Shown: positions 7,504-16,437, counted from the first letter of the stretch. The stretch is DNA of 20,430 nucleotides from Legionellaceae bacterium (GCA_030696465.1 JAUYSE010000133.1:1-20430); one strand, 5' to 3'. A program made the numbers and translations. The notes: generated from the sequence alone by a model not told the origin.

Positions 7504-8775
7504 TTGTATTGCGTGAGAGCTTTAAAAGCAGGAGCATTCATCTTTTTATGCTTGTTGAATCACGTTGCTTTTACGATGAGTCATTCTAGTGAGAGCCGAC
7601 TTCCTGTAAAACAAGGTGCTTCACTTGCGCATTTTATTAATGAAGTATTTCGTCAAAACCCTGGAGTTCAAGCAGCAGAGTCGAATCTTTACGCGCAACG
7701 GGCGCGCGAAGTGGCCTCCGGGAAGCCTCTTTATAATCCAAATTTGGTTGCTCAGGCACAGTATGCAATTGAAGATCAGCTATTCATTGGGTTCAGCCAA
7801 GAGATAGATTGGAGCAATAAGCGTAATGCAAGGCATAAAGTGGGTATAGCAAATATGTTTGTTGCAAATGCTCAATTACGCTTACAGAAATTAAAGTTAG
7901 CCACAGAAGTAATTGATACGCTTTCGGCTTATGCGATACAAACTAAATTGGTTGTATTGGAAAAAAAGCGAGTGCGTTTATTAAAGAATTTCGCAAGACT
8001 CACCCAAGATCGGTTTAAAAAAGGGGATATTCCGCGAGTAGATGTTGATCTTGCCCTATTAGCCCTATCACAATCGATTACTCAATTGGCAACCGCAGAA
8101 GTTCGTCAAAGCATGACATTGCAAACACTTCGTGCAAAAACAGGGTTATCTTTAAAAAAATGGCCAACCCTTTCTGCGAAACTATCCCCTTTAGTTACGG
8201 ATGAAAAAATAACTAACCAATTAGCTTACCATTATCCTTTGATTATGGTTTTACGAGACTCATTTATGAGTGCTCGAGCCAGAAGTAAAGTGGCAGAGCG
8301 TCAACGAAACCCAGATCCGACAGTTGGTCTACAAGGTGGCACATCAAAAGAAAATGATAATAAACAGCTCCTTATCAACTTGACGCTCAATGTTCCGATG
8401 TATGTCCGCAATAACTATGAGGCAGAGTCTCGGGCTGCAAAATTTGATGCAATGCGTGCAGATAAGAAGTATGTTCAGGCCCTGTATCAAATTAGGGCGA
8501 ATATTAAAACATCTGCCGAGCGTTATCAGATTCTTTATGAGGAAATGCAGAATTGGTACCATGTATCGAATCAACCATTAACAAAAGGTATGGTGTTAAT
8601 CGAGCGTCTATGGAGTGTAGGAGAGATAACAACGATGGATTATATTTTGCAACTTAAAACCCGTGTTGATAGCCAAATAGCCGGAGTTGAGCTAGAAGGG
8701 CAGGAATGGCATGCATGGATTGAGTGGCTTCATTTTTCTGGACAGCTTTTACCTTGGCTTGCGAGGGTCGCATGA
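7504..8775 (+). CDS. TolC-family outer-membrane factor of metal RND efflux (CzcC/HelC-like)
   Basis: From TTG 7504 the protein has 423 residues (434 from ATG 7471). It opens with a signal peptide, YCVRALKAGAFIFLCLLNHV, then the outer-membrane-efflux pattern: LAHFINEVFRQNPGVQAAES near the start of the mature protein, YNPNLVAQAQ, GFSQEIDWSNKR, and long helical segments with alanine- and leucine-rich heptads that would form the periplasmic alpha-barrel. It should trimerise in the outer membrane as the exit duct for the adaptor and pump encoded next. It is first in a three-gene operon, and its stop overlaps the next start (ATGA at 8772-8775). Operon order and similarity fit CzcC/HelC. Substrate specificity is not determined by this subunit. 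Confidence 0.85.
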   Translation: MYCVRALKAGAFIFLCLLNHVAFTMSHSSESRLPVKQGASLAHFINEVFRQNPGVQAAESNLYAQRAREVASGKPLYNPNLVAQAQYAIEDQLFIGFSQEIDWSNKRNARHKVGIANMFVANAQLRLQKLKLATEVIDTLSAYAIQTKLVVLEKKRVRLLKNFARLTQDRFKKGDIPRVDVDLALLALSQSITQLATAEVRQSMTLQTLRAKTGLSLKKWPTLSAKLSPLVTDEKITNQLAYHYPLIMVLRDSFMSARARSKVAERQRNPDPTVGLQGGTSKENDNKQLLINLTLNVPMYVRNNYEAESRAAKFDAMRADKKYVQALYQIRANIKTSAERYQILYEEMQNWYHVSNQPLTKGMVLIERLWSVGEITTMDYILQLKTRVDSQIAGVELEGQEWHAWIEWLHFSGQLLPWLARVA

Positions 8776-9863
8776 TACGAAAGACAATTTTTCTAATCGG
8801 TTGGTTATTGTTTTTTCAAAATATTGCTTTTGCAACCACGCCTTCACCGCATTTTGTAACATTAAGTGCGGGTTCGATTAAAGCTGCTGGCGTGCACGTT
8901 ACAGAAATTCTGCCGCATACGATTGAAAAACTGGTAAAAGCTCCAGGCGAAGTGGTGTCAAATGCAAATGCATCCACCAAAGTGACTACTCGCGTACCGG
9001 CCGAAGTACTTAAGCGGTATGTAAATGAAGGTGACGTAGTTCAAAAGAGCGCATTATTGGCATCTCTTTCAAGCGTTGATATTGCCAAAATTCAAGCGGC
9101 GCTTATCTTGGCGAATAAGGAATTAAAGCGAGTAGAGTCACTCGGGCGAGATGCGGTTTCTGCAAAACGGTTTACCGAAGCCGAGGTTGGTTTTAGGCAA
9201 GCAAATTCGATTGCGCTCTCGTATGGGATGACAAACACGGATATTCAAGCCCTTTTAAATGAGCAGACTACAGACAATACAAAGGGTGAGTTTAAGTTAT
9301 ATGCTGCACAAAGCGGCATAATTTCAGGACTAAATTTTATCGATGGTGAACTCATTTCACCTGGGCAAATTCTTCTACAGATTGTCAATGAACAGATGGT
9401 TTGGGTAGATGCTAAATTACCTCCTAATCTTGCTCACTCAGTGAAAGTGGGTGATATAGGTTGGATTTCATCGGGTGAAAATAAGCGCCTGAAAGGAACC
9501 GTCATTCAACTACATCCCCGATTAGATCCAGTTACAAGGACGCGTGTCATTCGATTACAAGTTAAAAATCCTGAGCATTCATTACAACCTGGACAATTTG
9601 TTCAGGTTGATCTTGTGCTGGAAACCATTAAAAATGCAATTGCCCTCCCTCTGGAAGCCGTTATTAAAACATCAGAAGGACGCTGGGTGGTGTATGTTGA
9701 GAAGTCCCCCATGTATTTTGAGCAAGTTGAAGTAAATGTCGTAAAAAACATCGGGGATAAAATGTTGGTGGAAGGTTTGGCTCCGCAATTGCGAGTAGTC
9801 ACCAAGGGCGCTTTTTTTGTTTATTCGGAACTGAATAAACAAAAATTTGAACCACAATCCTAG
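8772..9863 (+). CDS. Periplasmic adaptor subunit of metal RND efflux (CzcB/HelB-like)
   Basis: Start chosen at ATG 8772, which overlaps the upstream stop as ATGA and follows GAGG (8763-8766); this gives 363 residues. A longer frame from 8724 lies inside the previous gene and is unlikely. N-terminal signal peptide MIRKTIFLIGWLLFFQNIAF, then the membrane-fusion-protein layout: first barrel half (VKAPGEVVSNANA), a lipoyl-like half with VNEGDVV, a short helical hairpin, the second lipoyl half (AAQSGIISGLNFIDGELISP), and barrel plus membrane-proximal domains (ALPLEAVIKT, WVVYVE). It links the inner-membrane pump to the outer-membrane duct and may pass metal to the pump. I see no His- or Met-rich N-terminal metal-binding extension. 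Confidence 0.87.
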   Translation: MIRKTIFLIGWLLFFQNIAFATTPSPHFVTLSAGSIKAAGVHVTEILPHTIEKLVKAPGEVVSNANASTKVTTRVPAEVLKRYVNEGDVVQKSALLASLSSVDIAKIQAALILANKELKRVESLGRDAVSAKRFTEAEVGFRQANSIALSYGMTNTDIQALLNEQTTDNTKGEFKLYAAQSGIISGLNFIDGELISPGQILLQIVNEQMVWVDAKLPPNLAHSVKVGDIGWISSGENKRLKGTVIQLHPRLDPVTRTRVIRLQVKNPEHSLQPGQFVQVDLVLETIKNAIALPLEAVIKTSEGRWVVYVEKSPMYFEQVEVNVVKNIGDKMLVEGLAPQLRVVTKGAFFVYSELNKQKFEPQS

Positions 9864-9873
9864 TGGAGAACGT

Positions 9874-12800
9874 ATGCTTAATGCAGTAATTAGACTTGCA
9901 GTTCGTAATCGGGGACTCGTTGCTCTGACGCTTCTTGCAGCTATTATTGCAAGTTTTTTTATTCTACCTTCGCTTAATTTAGATGCCTTTCCTGATGTTA
10001 CAAATGTTCAGGTGGTCGTGAATACAGAATCTAGAGGTCTTGCTGCATCAGAAGTTGAGCAGTTGATTACTTATCCTATTGAAGCGGTAATGTATGCACT
10101 TCCTGATGTGCGAGAAGTACGTTCTATCTCAAAAGTAGGTTTATCGGTTGTGACTATTGTATTCAAGGATGACGTTGATATTTATTTTGCACGCCAGCAA
10201 GTGTTTGAGCGCCTACAGTATGCAAGAACTAAAATTTCTCTTGGCGTTGGGGTTCCTGAAATTGGACCCAATACATCAAGCTTAGGGCAAGTATTTCAGT
10301 ATATTTTAACAACAAATAATCCACAAAAATATGACAATATGGCACTTCGCAGTTTCAACGATTGGGTGGTGAAGCTATTGCTGGCCCCAGTTGATGGAGT
10401 TACGCAAATTCTCTCTTTTGGCGGACATGTGCGACAGTTCCAAGTCAATATCGATCCTGCAAAATTACTTGCCTATCACCTAACGATGGATCATATTATT
10501 AAAATCATTGAGGAAAATAATAGGAATGCTGGAGGATGGTACTTGAATAAAGGCGAAGAACAATTTGTTATTCGTGGCTCTGGCTGGGTTAGAAGTGAAG
10601 CAAAAGGTTTAGAAGACATCGCAAACATTGCGCTTAAAGATAAAGATGGCGTGGTTGTCCGAGTGAAAGATGTTGCACAGGTCTCCTATGGCAGTGAAAT
10701 ACGTCAGGGAGCAGTTACAATGACGAAGCGTGATGCGAATGGTACTGTGGTACCAATGAATGAAGTTGTAGCGGGAATTGTATTAAAGCGAATTGGCGCA
10801 AATACCAAAAAGACTATTGATGGCATCTATAAAGTACTTCCTCTCATTCAAAAGACATTGCCGAAAGGTGTTTTCCTTATTCCGGTCTACGAGCAGTCGC
10901 ATTTAATTAGTGAGGCACTTAAAACCGTAGTAAAAGCATTAGTGGAGGCATTTTTTCTAATTTTAGTAATACTATTCTTATTTTTAATGAATCTGCGTGC
11001 TACATTCTTGGTTCTTATTTCCATTCCATTTTCAATCTGTCTAGCATTAATGGTGATGGCTTATTGGGGCTTGTCTGCAAATCAGATGTCCTTGGGAGGA
11101 CTTACTATTGCAATTGGTATGATGGTCGATGGTTCTGTCGTAATGATGGAAAATATCTTTAGATGTTTGTCGCAACAAAAGGAAGCAATGACCAAGCTTC
11201 CACGCACAACTCAAATCCAGACAATCCAACAGACGATTCAAACTGCTGTCTCTGAAGTTGCGCGCCCCGTTTTTTTTGCTGTTATAATCATTATTGTAGT
11301 TTTTTTACCGATTTTTAGTTTACAAAGCATTGAGGGAAAGTTATTTCATCCCTTGGCTATTAGTATTATCCTTGGCATGCTTGCTTCACTTTGCGTGGCA
11401 CTCGTTGTGATGCCCGCTCTTGCAACTTATTGCTTCCAACGGCCTTTCATTGAACGAAAAAATTACATTATGCCTTACATTGTGTGCGCGTATCGGTCAC
11501 TATTAGAGAAGGCTTTGATACATGGTCGTTTTGTGGTAATTAGTGCGGTACTACTACTTCTTTCTTCATTATTGATTATACCCTTTTTGGGAACTGAGTT
11601 TGTTCCTGAATTGGAAGAAGGGACTTTAAATATTCGCGTTACATTAGCCCCTTCCGTCAATCTCACTACAGCAATCGATATTTCTAAAAAATTGGAATTG
11701 AAGTTGGCTTCCTTTCCTGAGGTGATTTATGCCTCCGGTCGTATTGGACGGCCCGAGCTTGGTTTTGATGCGGATCCCGTTTCGAATATTGAAATTTATG
11801 TTGGGCTAAAGCCTATACATTTATGGACATCCGCAAAAAATAGAACACACTTACAAATTTTAATGAAAGAAAAAATGTCGATTTATCCAGGGTTATTATT
11901 TACGTTTTCGCAGCCTATCGCCACACGAATTGATGATCTCGTCTCTGGTGTTCGAGCGCAATTAGCGATCAAGCTCTTTGGTCCTGATTTAGCAATACTC
12001 GCAGAAAAAGGCAAAGAAATTGAGCAGCTCATGCGACACGTTCCTGGTACCAGAGATGTTGCAATTGAGCAAATTGTGGGGGAAACGCAACTTTTGATTA
12101 CGCCTGATAGAGAGGCTTTAATGCGTTATGGTATAAGTGTTGGGCAAGTGATGTCATCCATTTCAGATGGCATTGGTGGAAAGAAGGCTGGACAGGTTAT
12201 CAATGGGAATGAACGCTATGATATTTATGTTCGGTTGGCAAAACAGTACCGCAATAGTATTGAGGCGATTGAAAACTTGACCTTATTATCTCCTCATGGA
12301 GCCTGGGTTCAACTGAAAAATGTAGCGAATGTTGAAGTAGTCTCAGCACCACCTCAAATTCGTCGAGACAATGTACAGCGGCGAGTTGTTGTTCAGGCCA
12401 ATATTGAAGATCGCGATTTAGGGAGTGTCGTGGCTGAAATTAGGCAACGGATTGAACAAGAAATAAAATTACCACCTGGATACAACGTTGTTTATGGAGG
12501 AGTGTTTGAAAACCAACAGCGTGCGCAAGCAAGGTTGATGATCGTTGTTCCGATTTCATTGATTCTAATTTTTTTATTGTTGTATTTTGCTTTCGGCTCG
12601 TTTTCCAGAGCACTACTTGTGATGTTGAATGTTCCATTAGCTTTAATTGGTGGTGTTTTTGCTTTATTCTTGTCTGGACAATACATTTCTGTTCCAAGTT
12701 CGGTAGGATTTATCGCCTTATTTGGAATCGCAGTGTTGAATGGTGTCGTGCTTATTAATGCTATCAATCAAAATCAAGAGCAGAAAATGCCAACACGTGA

Positions 12801-13029
12801 AGCGGTTATGAAAGGTGCTTTATCCAGAGTACGGCCTGTATTGATGACTGCTTTCATTACCGCTTTGGGACTCATTCCTCTGCTTCTCTCAAGAGGAATT
12901 GGTGCTGAAATTCAACGACCACTCGCTACGGTTGTTCTTGGCGGGCTTATTTCTTCAACAGCCCTGACCTTAATATTATTGCCTGTCTTATATGACTTCT
13001 TTTGGAAAACCGAGAGAGTCTATAACTAA
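9874..13029 (+). CDS. HME-RND heavy-metal efflux pump (CzcA/CusA/HelA family)
   Basis: Start chosen at ATG 9874: TGGAGAA (9864-9870) lies between the previous stop (9861-9863) and this codon. The product has 1051 residues, the usual family length; an upstream ATG at 9847 lies inside the previous gene. It is a proton-driven inner-membrane trimer exporting metal cations. Family marks: LNLDAFPDVTNVQVVVNT at the head of the first periplasmic domain, EVEQLITYPIE, the TM4 signature GMMVDGSVVMMEN (D419, E426), GTEFVPELEEGTL opening the second large loop, and the TM11-12 stretch GIAVLNGVVLINAIN. The TM4 motif has the single Asp of CusA-like pumps, not the DFG...D pair of CzcA. The CusA methionine at the start of the second loop has no counterpart here (TLNIRVTLAPS). 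The metal therefore cannot be assigned. Confidence 0.92.
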   Translation: MLNAVIRLAVRNRGLVALTLLAAIIASFFILPSLNLDAFPDVTNVQVVVNTESRGLAASEVEQLITYPIEAVMYALPDVREVRSISKVGLSVVTIVFKDDVDIYFARQQVFERLQYARTKISLGVGVPEIGPNTSSLGQVFQYILTTNNPQKYDNMALRSFNDWVVKLLLAPVDGVTQILSFGGHVRQFQVNIDPAKLLAYHLTMDHIIKIIEENNRNAGGWYLNKGEEQFVIRGSGWVRSEAKGLEDIANIALKDKDGVVVRVKDVAQVSYGSEIRQGAVTMTKRDANGTVVPMNEVVAGIVLKRIGANTKKTIDGIYKVLPLIQKTLPKGVFLIPVYEQSHLISEALKTVVKALVEAFFLILVILFLFLMNLRATFLVLISIPFSICLALMVMAYWGLSANQMSLGGLTIAIGMMVDGSVVMMENIFRCLSQQKEAMTKLPRTTQIQTIQQTIQTAVSEVARPVFFAVIIIIVVFLPIFSLQSIEGKLFHPLAISIILGMLASLCVALVVMPALATYCFQRPFIERKNYIMPYIVCAYRSLLEKALIHGRFVVISAVLLLLSSLLIIPFLGTEFVPELEEGTLNIRVTLAPSVNLTTAIDISKKLELKLASFPEVIYASGRIGRPELGFDADPVSNIEIYVGLKPIHLWTSAKNRTHLQILMKEKMSIYPGLLFTFSQPIATRIDDLVSGVRAQLAIKLFGPDLAILAEKGKEIEQLMRHVPGTRDVAIEQIVGETQLLITPDREALMRYGISVGQVMSSISDGIGGKKAGQVINGNERYDIYVRLAKQYRNSIEAIENLTLLSPHGAWVQLKNVANVEVVSAPPQIRRDNVQRRVVVQANIEDRDLGSVVAEIRQRIEQEIKLPPGYNVVYGGVFENQQRAQARLMIVVPISLILIFLLLYFAFGSFSRALLVMLNVPLALIGGVFALFLSGQYISVPSSVGFIALFGIAVLNGVVLINAINQNQEQKMPTREAVMKGALSRVRPVLMTAFITALGLIPLLLSRGIGAEIQRPLATVVLGGLISSTALTLILLPVLYDFFWKTERVYN

Positions 13030-13334
13030 CGAGTAGTTTCGATATTGCTTAGAAACGGTACCAGAATTACTTATTAATACAACGAGATGTTAAAAATTAC
13101 CCATAAAATAATGTGGTTTAAAAAGTAAATCACTTCATCATGACGTATGTCTTACAGAAAAGCCAGGTCAGTGATAATGGTTTACGCTTTTAGAAAGTGA
13201 GAACTTGCAACCAAAGAGAAGTGGTAAAAATTGATTCCATGGAGACAATTTCGCGGATATTCTTAAAAAAAACCATAATCCGCTAGGAACGCATTGTCTG
13301 CTATAAAATAATGGGATGAAAACTCTGAACATAC
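13030..13334. other. Non-coding interval between efflux operon and glpD
   Basis: About 300 AT-rich bases with no credible ORF and no strong intrinsic terminator. An imperfect hairpin pairs GCGGAT (about 13254) with ATCCGC (about 13278) around an A-rich loop. The glpD promoter begins at the right edge. Confidence 0.4.
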
Positions 13335-13363
13335 TTGGCGCCCCGTATATTTTACCCTACACT
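13335..13363 (+). promoter_or_regulatory. Sigma-70-type promoter of glpD
   Basis: -35 TTGGCG (13335-13340), 17-bp spacer, -10 TACACT (13358-13363). The start codon at 13399 is 35 bases downstream. No clear GlpR operator was recognised. Confidence 0.55.
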
Positions 13364-13398
13364 GTATCTTATTCATATCAATAACCCTAAGTTCCTCT

Positions 13399-14889
13399 AT
13401 GCATGATGGTATGTTTGATATCGCAATTATTGGCGGTGGTATTAATGGATGCGCTATAGCGGCTGATGCGGCTTTGCGCGGCTTAAAAGTGATATTATTT
13501 GAAAAAAATGATATTGCAGGAGGTACTTCATCGAATAGCACCAAGCTGATTCATGGCGGGCTGCGCTATTTATCACAGTGGCACTTTGCTTGGGTACGTA
13601 AGGCTATACGAGAACGCCAGCGCTTATTAAACAATGCACCACACATAGTGCATCCTATTCCTTTAGTATTTACAAAATCTTTAGAAGTGACCATGCCCGA
13701 CTGGACAATGCGTTGTGGGCTTTTCTTATATGATCACTTAAGTAGATATAATCATTTACCCAAGAGTCAGCAAGTTAATCGCGAAGTATTTCCAGAGTAT
13801 TTTTCTCCTTTAGATCTCAATATGAATGAGGGTTTTTTATTATACGATGCGCAAACCAATGATGCGCGCTTAACGATTGCCAACGCACAGCAAGCAAAAC
13901 GTGCCGGCGCGCATATTGTTCCTCAAGCAGAAGTATTTCGTGCACAAGCCCATAAAACGCATTGGAATGTTGAAATTCAACCGAGTAGAGCAGACGCTTA
14001 TACGATTCAAACCAAAGTGTTAATCAATGCGGCAGGGCCTTGGGTCAATACAGTACACGATATATTAGGAGTCCCCTCCCCTTACCCCATGGCTTACGTG
14101 CAGGGAACGCATATTTTGCTAGATGCTTTATATGAGCAATCTCAAGGTTATATGTTTACCTGTCCTGATCGTCGAATTATTTTTGTACTTCCTTATCAAG
14201 GATATACTTTAATTGGAACCACAGAGACGCCTTTGGCCTCTATGCCTGAATACCCCACTGTCCTTGATGAAGAAGTGGATTACTTATGTCGCATGGCTTC
14301 ACAATATATGCAGAAACCCATAGACAGTTCAGGAATATTACAAACTTGGTGTGGCATTCGTGGCTTAATCCAAAGTAATACCTTAGATGCGCATACCTTA
14401 GATCGTTCGCATACCATTCATCGCTCAAAGCACCCTGCTCCGCTGATTTCTATTTATGGCGGAAAATTAACAACACATCGCCTGTTGGCTCAAGAGGTTC
14501 TTGATCCTCTCCGAAAAATATTCCCTACTTTAGTGCCTTGCTCTACTGCGCATAGGGTCCTCCCGGGCTCGGAAAATTTTGCAGACATACAGACTTTAAA
14601 AGAAAAATTTGCGTTCCTTCCAGTCGTTTTGTTACATCGATATATTACGACTTATGGAAGCAATATTGCGACATTACTCGAAAATTGCCATACGTTGGAT
14701 GATCTTGGTCAAGATTTTGGGCATGGCCTCTACCAAAAAGAAGTGGAATATCTGTGGGAGCATGAATGGGCACGTACCCCAGAAGATATTTTATGGCGCA
14801 GAACTTTGTTGGGCGTGGAATGGCGATCCGATGATATTAAAGCACTCATAGATTTTTTAAAAAGGGGTTGCAGCGGCTTTGTTTCTTAA
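13399..14889 (+). CDS. glpD: Aerobic glycerol-3-phosphate dehydrogenase
   Basis: 496 residues, close to the 501 of E. coli GlpD. This FAD enzyme oxidises sn-glycerol 3-phosphate to dihydroxyacetone phosphate at the inner membrane and passes electrons to quinone. The N-terminal dinucleotide site is FDIAIIGGGINGCAIAADAA (GGGxxG at residues 12-17), followed by TSSNSTKLIHGGLRYL, the family signature. Further matches to GlpD are DARLTIANAQ, NAAGPWVN, LIGTTE, ISIYGGKLTTHRLLA, YGSNIATLL, DLGQDFGHGLY and EHEWARTPEDILWRRT. ATG 13411 (M5) is an equally good start; neither has a strong ribosome site. The last four residues (GFVS) and the TAA stop are exactly the first 15 bases of an IS inverted repeat, so the native C-terminus has been replaced. 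Catalytic regions are intact, so activity is likely. No glpK or glpF is adjacent. Confidence 0.95.
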   Translation: MHDGMFDIAIIGGGINGCAIAADAALRGLKVILFEKNDIAGGTSSNSTKLIHGGLRYLSQWHFAWVRKAIRERQRLLNNAPHIVHPIPLVFTKSLEVTMPDWTMRCGLFLYDHLSRYNHLPKSQQVNREVFPEYFSPLDLNMNEGFLLYDAQTNDARLTIANAQQAKRAGAHIVPQAEVFRAQAHKTHWNVEIQPSRADAYTIQTKVLINAAGPWVNTVHDILGVPSPYPMAYVQGTHILLDALYEQSQGYMFTCPDRRIIFVLPYQGYTLIGTTETPLASMPEYPTVLDEEVDYLCRMASQYMQKPIDSSGILQTWCGIRGLIQSNTLDAHTLDRSHTIHRSKHPAPLISIYGGKLTTHRLLAQEVLDPLRKIFPTLVPCSTAHRVLPGSENFADIQTLKEKFAFLPVVLLHRYITTYGSNIATLLENCHTLDDLGQDFGHGLYQKEVEYLWEHEWARTPEDILWRRTLLGVEWRSDDIKALIDFLKRGCSGFVS

Positions 14890-14894
14890 CCCCT
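14863..14894 (-). terminator. Minus-strand terminator-like hairpin at the glpD/IS junction
   Basis: AGGGGTT (14863-14869) pairs with AACCCCT (14888-14894). Read on the minus strand, the stem runs straight into TTTTT. It straddles the IS boundary, so insertion created it. It could stop transcription coming leftward from the LysR gene and IS remnant into glpD. Confidence 0.35.
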
Positions 14895-15335
14895 CGCAGA
14901 GTCTTCTTTCACGAAACTCAGGCGGATCGACGGCTTTTAGGCATTCCCAATGATGTCATTTTATTGAGCTCACCACTGGCGATCATTGCCTCTTGCTGCT
15001 GACGAGAAAATTCACGCGCATGCATCGTATCACCAAAGGTTTTTTGGTAACACTGAACGCCCAGTCCCATCATAAACTCGGTCTGTCTCGTACCACTGAG
15101 ATATAGCCTCATCAGATAGCCAAACAGTAATATTGCCGCGTTGACGTAAAGATTCGGTATATTCTGACCAGTTGGTCAACTTATACTTTTGCTTGGGAAC
15201 ATCCCAACCTTTCTTCTCTGGATACTTATTGGGCATAACTGCATCACTTGACTAAAATTTCAATGACAACCATGATAACAGGACCCCGATTTGAAAGTCT
15301 CAACCTGTTCAATTAATGGGTTAAGAAACAAAGCC
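14875..15335. mobile_element. Internally deleted IS5-family (IS903-type) element
   Basis: Perfect 18-bp terminal inverted repeats: GGCTTTGTTTCTTAACCC (14875-14892) and its complement at 15318-15335. Length and GGCTTTGTT start match the IS903 subgroup of IS5. At 461 bp it is under half of a full IS (about 1.05 kb); the interior carries only the two ends of a transposase gene. The 9 bases outside each end (GGTTGCAGC and AATATTCAA) differ, so the expected 9-bp target duplication is missing. That suggests recombination or deletion after insertion. Confidence 0.8.
14918..15236 (-). pseudogene. IS5/IS903 transposase remnant, N- and C-terminal ends joined
   Basis: The N-terminal part, from ATG at 15234-15236 to about 15080, reads MPNKYPEKKGWDVPKQKYKL, then TNWSEYTESLRQRGNITVWL and SDEAISQWY, the usual IS903-type start. 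A second frame continues from about 15100 to the stop at 14918-14920 with CYQKTFGDTMHAREFSRQQQ and ASGELNKMTSLGMPKSRR, the usual C-terminal end of the same family. The catalytic DDE centre between them has been deleted, and the two pieces are in different frames near 15075-15095. It cannot be active, though an intact relative could mobilise it through the inverted repeats. Confidence 0.75.
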
Positions 15336-15393
15336 AATATTCAACATACGGTGCGATATACTGAAATCGCGGTGATACGGTTTAAGGAGTTCT

Positions 15394-15422
15394 GGAATGG
15401 CTAGCTTTTAGATAACCATTCC
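15394..15422. other. Hairpin over the LysR gene stop codon
   Basis: GGAATGGCTA (15394-15403) pairs with TAACCATTCC (15413-15422), ten pairs including one wobble, with a 9-nt loop containing the TAA of the minus-strand LysR gene. No T-run follows, so an intrinsic terminator is uncertain; RNA-end protection is another possibility. Confidence 0.3.
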
Positions 15423-16319
15423 TCCTGAATGAATCTCTTCTAGAAATTGAATAAATGCGTGTATCTTCGGTGGAATTATACGACTTTGTGTAAAAATGGC
15501 ATAGATGGGCGTGTCTGATGGATAAAAATCAGATAACAAGGCATATAATTTATCACTTTTAATGTCTTCATTGACGACAAATTGGGGTAGTCGAGCAATC
15601 CCTTGCCCATTTAACACCGCCTCTAAAAGTACTGGTACGCTGTTAGAAAAAATCCTTGATTTAACAGCAATAGTTATCAGCTCATCCTCATCGTAAAAGG
15701 GCCAATGGTCAATGCTCCTTTCGGATGAGTAAACCAAACAGTGGTGCTCGCATAGTTGTTGCGGTGTTTTAGGTTGGCCATATTTTTCCAAATATTTCTT
15801 TGAGGCACAAATGACCATACGATCAGAACCAAGCTGTTTGGCTACTTTATCTAAAGGAGGTTCATGGGTTATTCGGATTGCTACATCTATTTTTTCTTTT
15901 ACTAAATCGAGAAGATCCCCGCAGTGCTTCATTTCAAGGGATATATCTGGATATTTTTCGAGAAACTGAGATAAATTTGGTGCAAGTAAATAGTCAGCAT
16001 AACCTTTAGGCGACGTAATTCGTAAAGTTCCCTGCGCCTTGTTTTGCAATGAACTCACTGTATTTTCGACAAATTGTAATTCATGGACTATTGACTCGGC
16101 ATGTTTAAATAAAGCTTCTCCAGCAAAAGTAAGTTTAATCGATCGAGTATTGCGGTGGAGTAAGGCTGAACCAACAAGTCGTTCTAAGTCAGTTACTTGT
16201 TTACTTACATGAGCCTTTGAACAATTTAAATGATTTGCGGCTTTGGTAAAACTCATGAAATCAGCAACGTAATAAAAAATAACCAACTGGGAATAATGTT
16301 TTTCCACTATTGTTCTCAT
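15408..16319 (-). CDS. LysR-family transcriptional regulator
   Basis: 303 residues, the standard LTTR length. The N-terminal winged helix-turn-helix is clear: FYYVADFMSFTKAANHLNCS (about residues 15-34), KAHVSKQVTDLERLVGSALL, then NTRSIKLTFAGEALF. The linker helix and periplasmic-binding-like effector domain follow, with GTLRITSPKGYADYLLAPNL and DVAIRITHEPP, as in the CrgA/AaeR-like subgroup. It is divergent from the secreted PPC-domain gene at 16438, and a 24-bp dyad lies between the two starts, so self-regulation and control of that gene are likely (inference). The TATAAT box at 16337-16342 implies a leader of only about ten bases, with no clear ribosome site. The effector ligand is unknown. 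Confidence 0.93.
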   Translation of the reverse strand: MRTIVEKHYSQLVIFYYVADFMSFTKAANHLNCSKAHVSKQVTDLERLVGSALLHRNTRSIKLTFAGEALFKHAESIVHELQFVENTVSSLQNKAQGTLRITSPKGYADYLLAPNLSQFLEKYPDISLEMKHCGDLLDLVKEKIDVAIRITHEPPLDKVAKQLGSDRMVICASKKYLEKYGQPKTPQQLCEHHCLVYSSERSIDHWPFYDEDELITIAVKSRIFSNSVPVLLEAVLNGQGIARLPQFVVNEDIKSDKLYALLSDFYPSDTPIYAIFTQSRIIPPKIHAFIQFLEEIHSGGMVI

Positions 16320-16336
16320 ACGGAAACGAATTGTTA

Positions 16337-16342
16337 ATTATA
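16337..16342 (-). promoter_or_regulatory. -10 box of the LysR gene
   Basis: A consensus TATAAT on the minus strand, 17 bases before the ATG at 16319. The expected -35 region falls inside the 16347-16370 dyad (TTTGCT at 16 bp), so protein bound at the dyad would block this promoter, the usual LysR self-repression arrangement. Confidence 0.55.
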
Positions 16343-16346
16343 CTAC

Positions 16347-16370
16347 CATTGTTTCACTAGCAAAACAATG
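16347..16370. promoter_or_regulatory. Candidate LysR operator dyad
   Basis: CATTGTTT-CACTAGCA-AAACAATG: perfect 8-bp arms around an 8-bp centre with CTAG in the middle, satisfying the T-N11-A rule of LysR sites. It lies between the divergent LysR and PPC promoters. A second short palindrome, ATAAGCTTAT (16371-16380), abuts it on the PPC side and may be a second half-site. Confidence 0.55.
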
Positions 16371-16384
16371 ATAAGCTTATTGAG

Positions 16385-16413
16385 TTGAAAATAATCAAAT
16401 TTATTTGTATTTG
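16385..16413 (+). promoter_or_regulatory. Likely promoter of the PPC-domain gene
   Basis: TTGAAA (16385-16390), 17-bp spacer, TATTTG (16408-16413). The -10 is poor, as expected for a promoter that needs an activator. The dyad at 16347-16370 sits about 15 bases upstream of the -35, a typical activator position. Confidence 0.4.
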
Positions 16414-16437
16414 CTCATCTTATCTGAGGGAAAAATT

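Noticed and set aside
12440..12767. Two overlapping minus-strand frames of 85 and 91 residues
   Set aside because: They are antisense to the conserved pump gene, with no ribosome site and no family resemblance.
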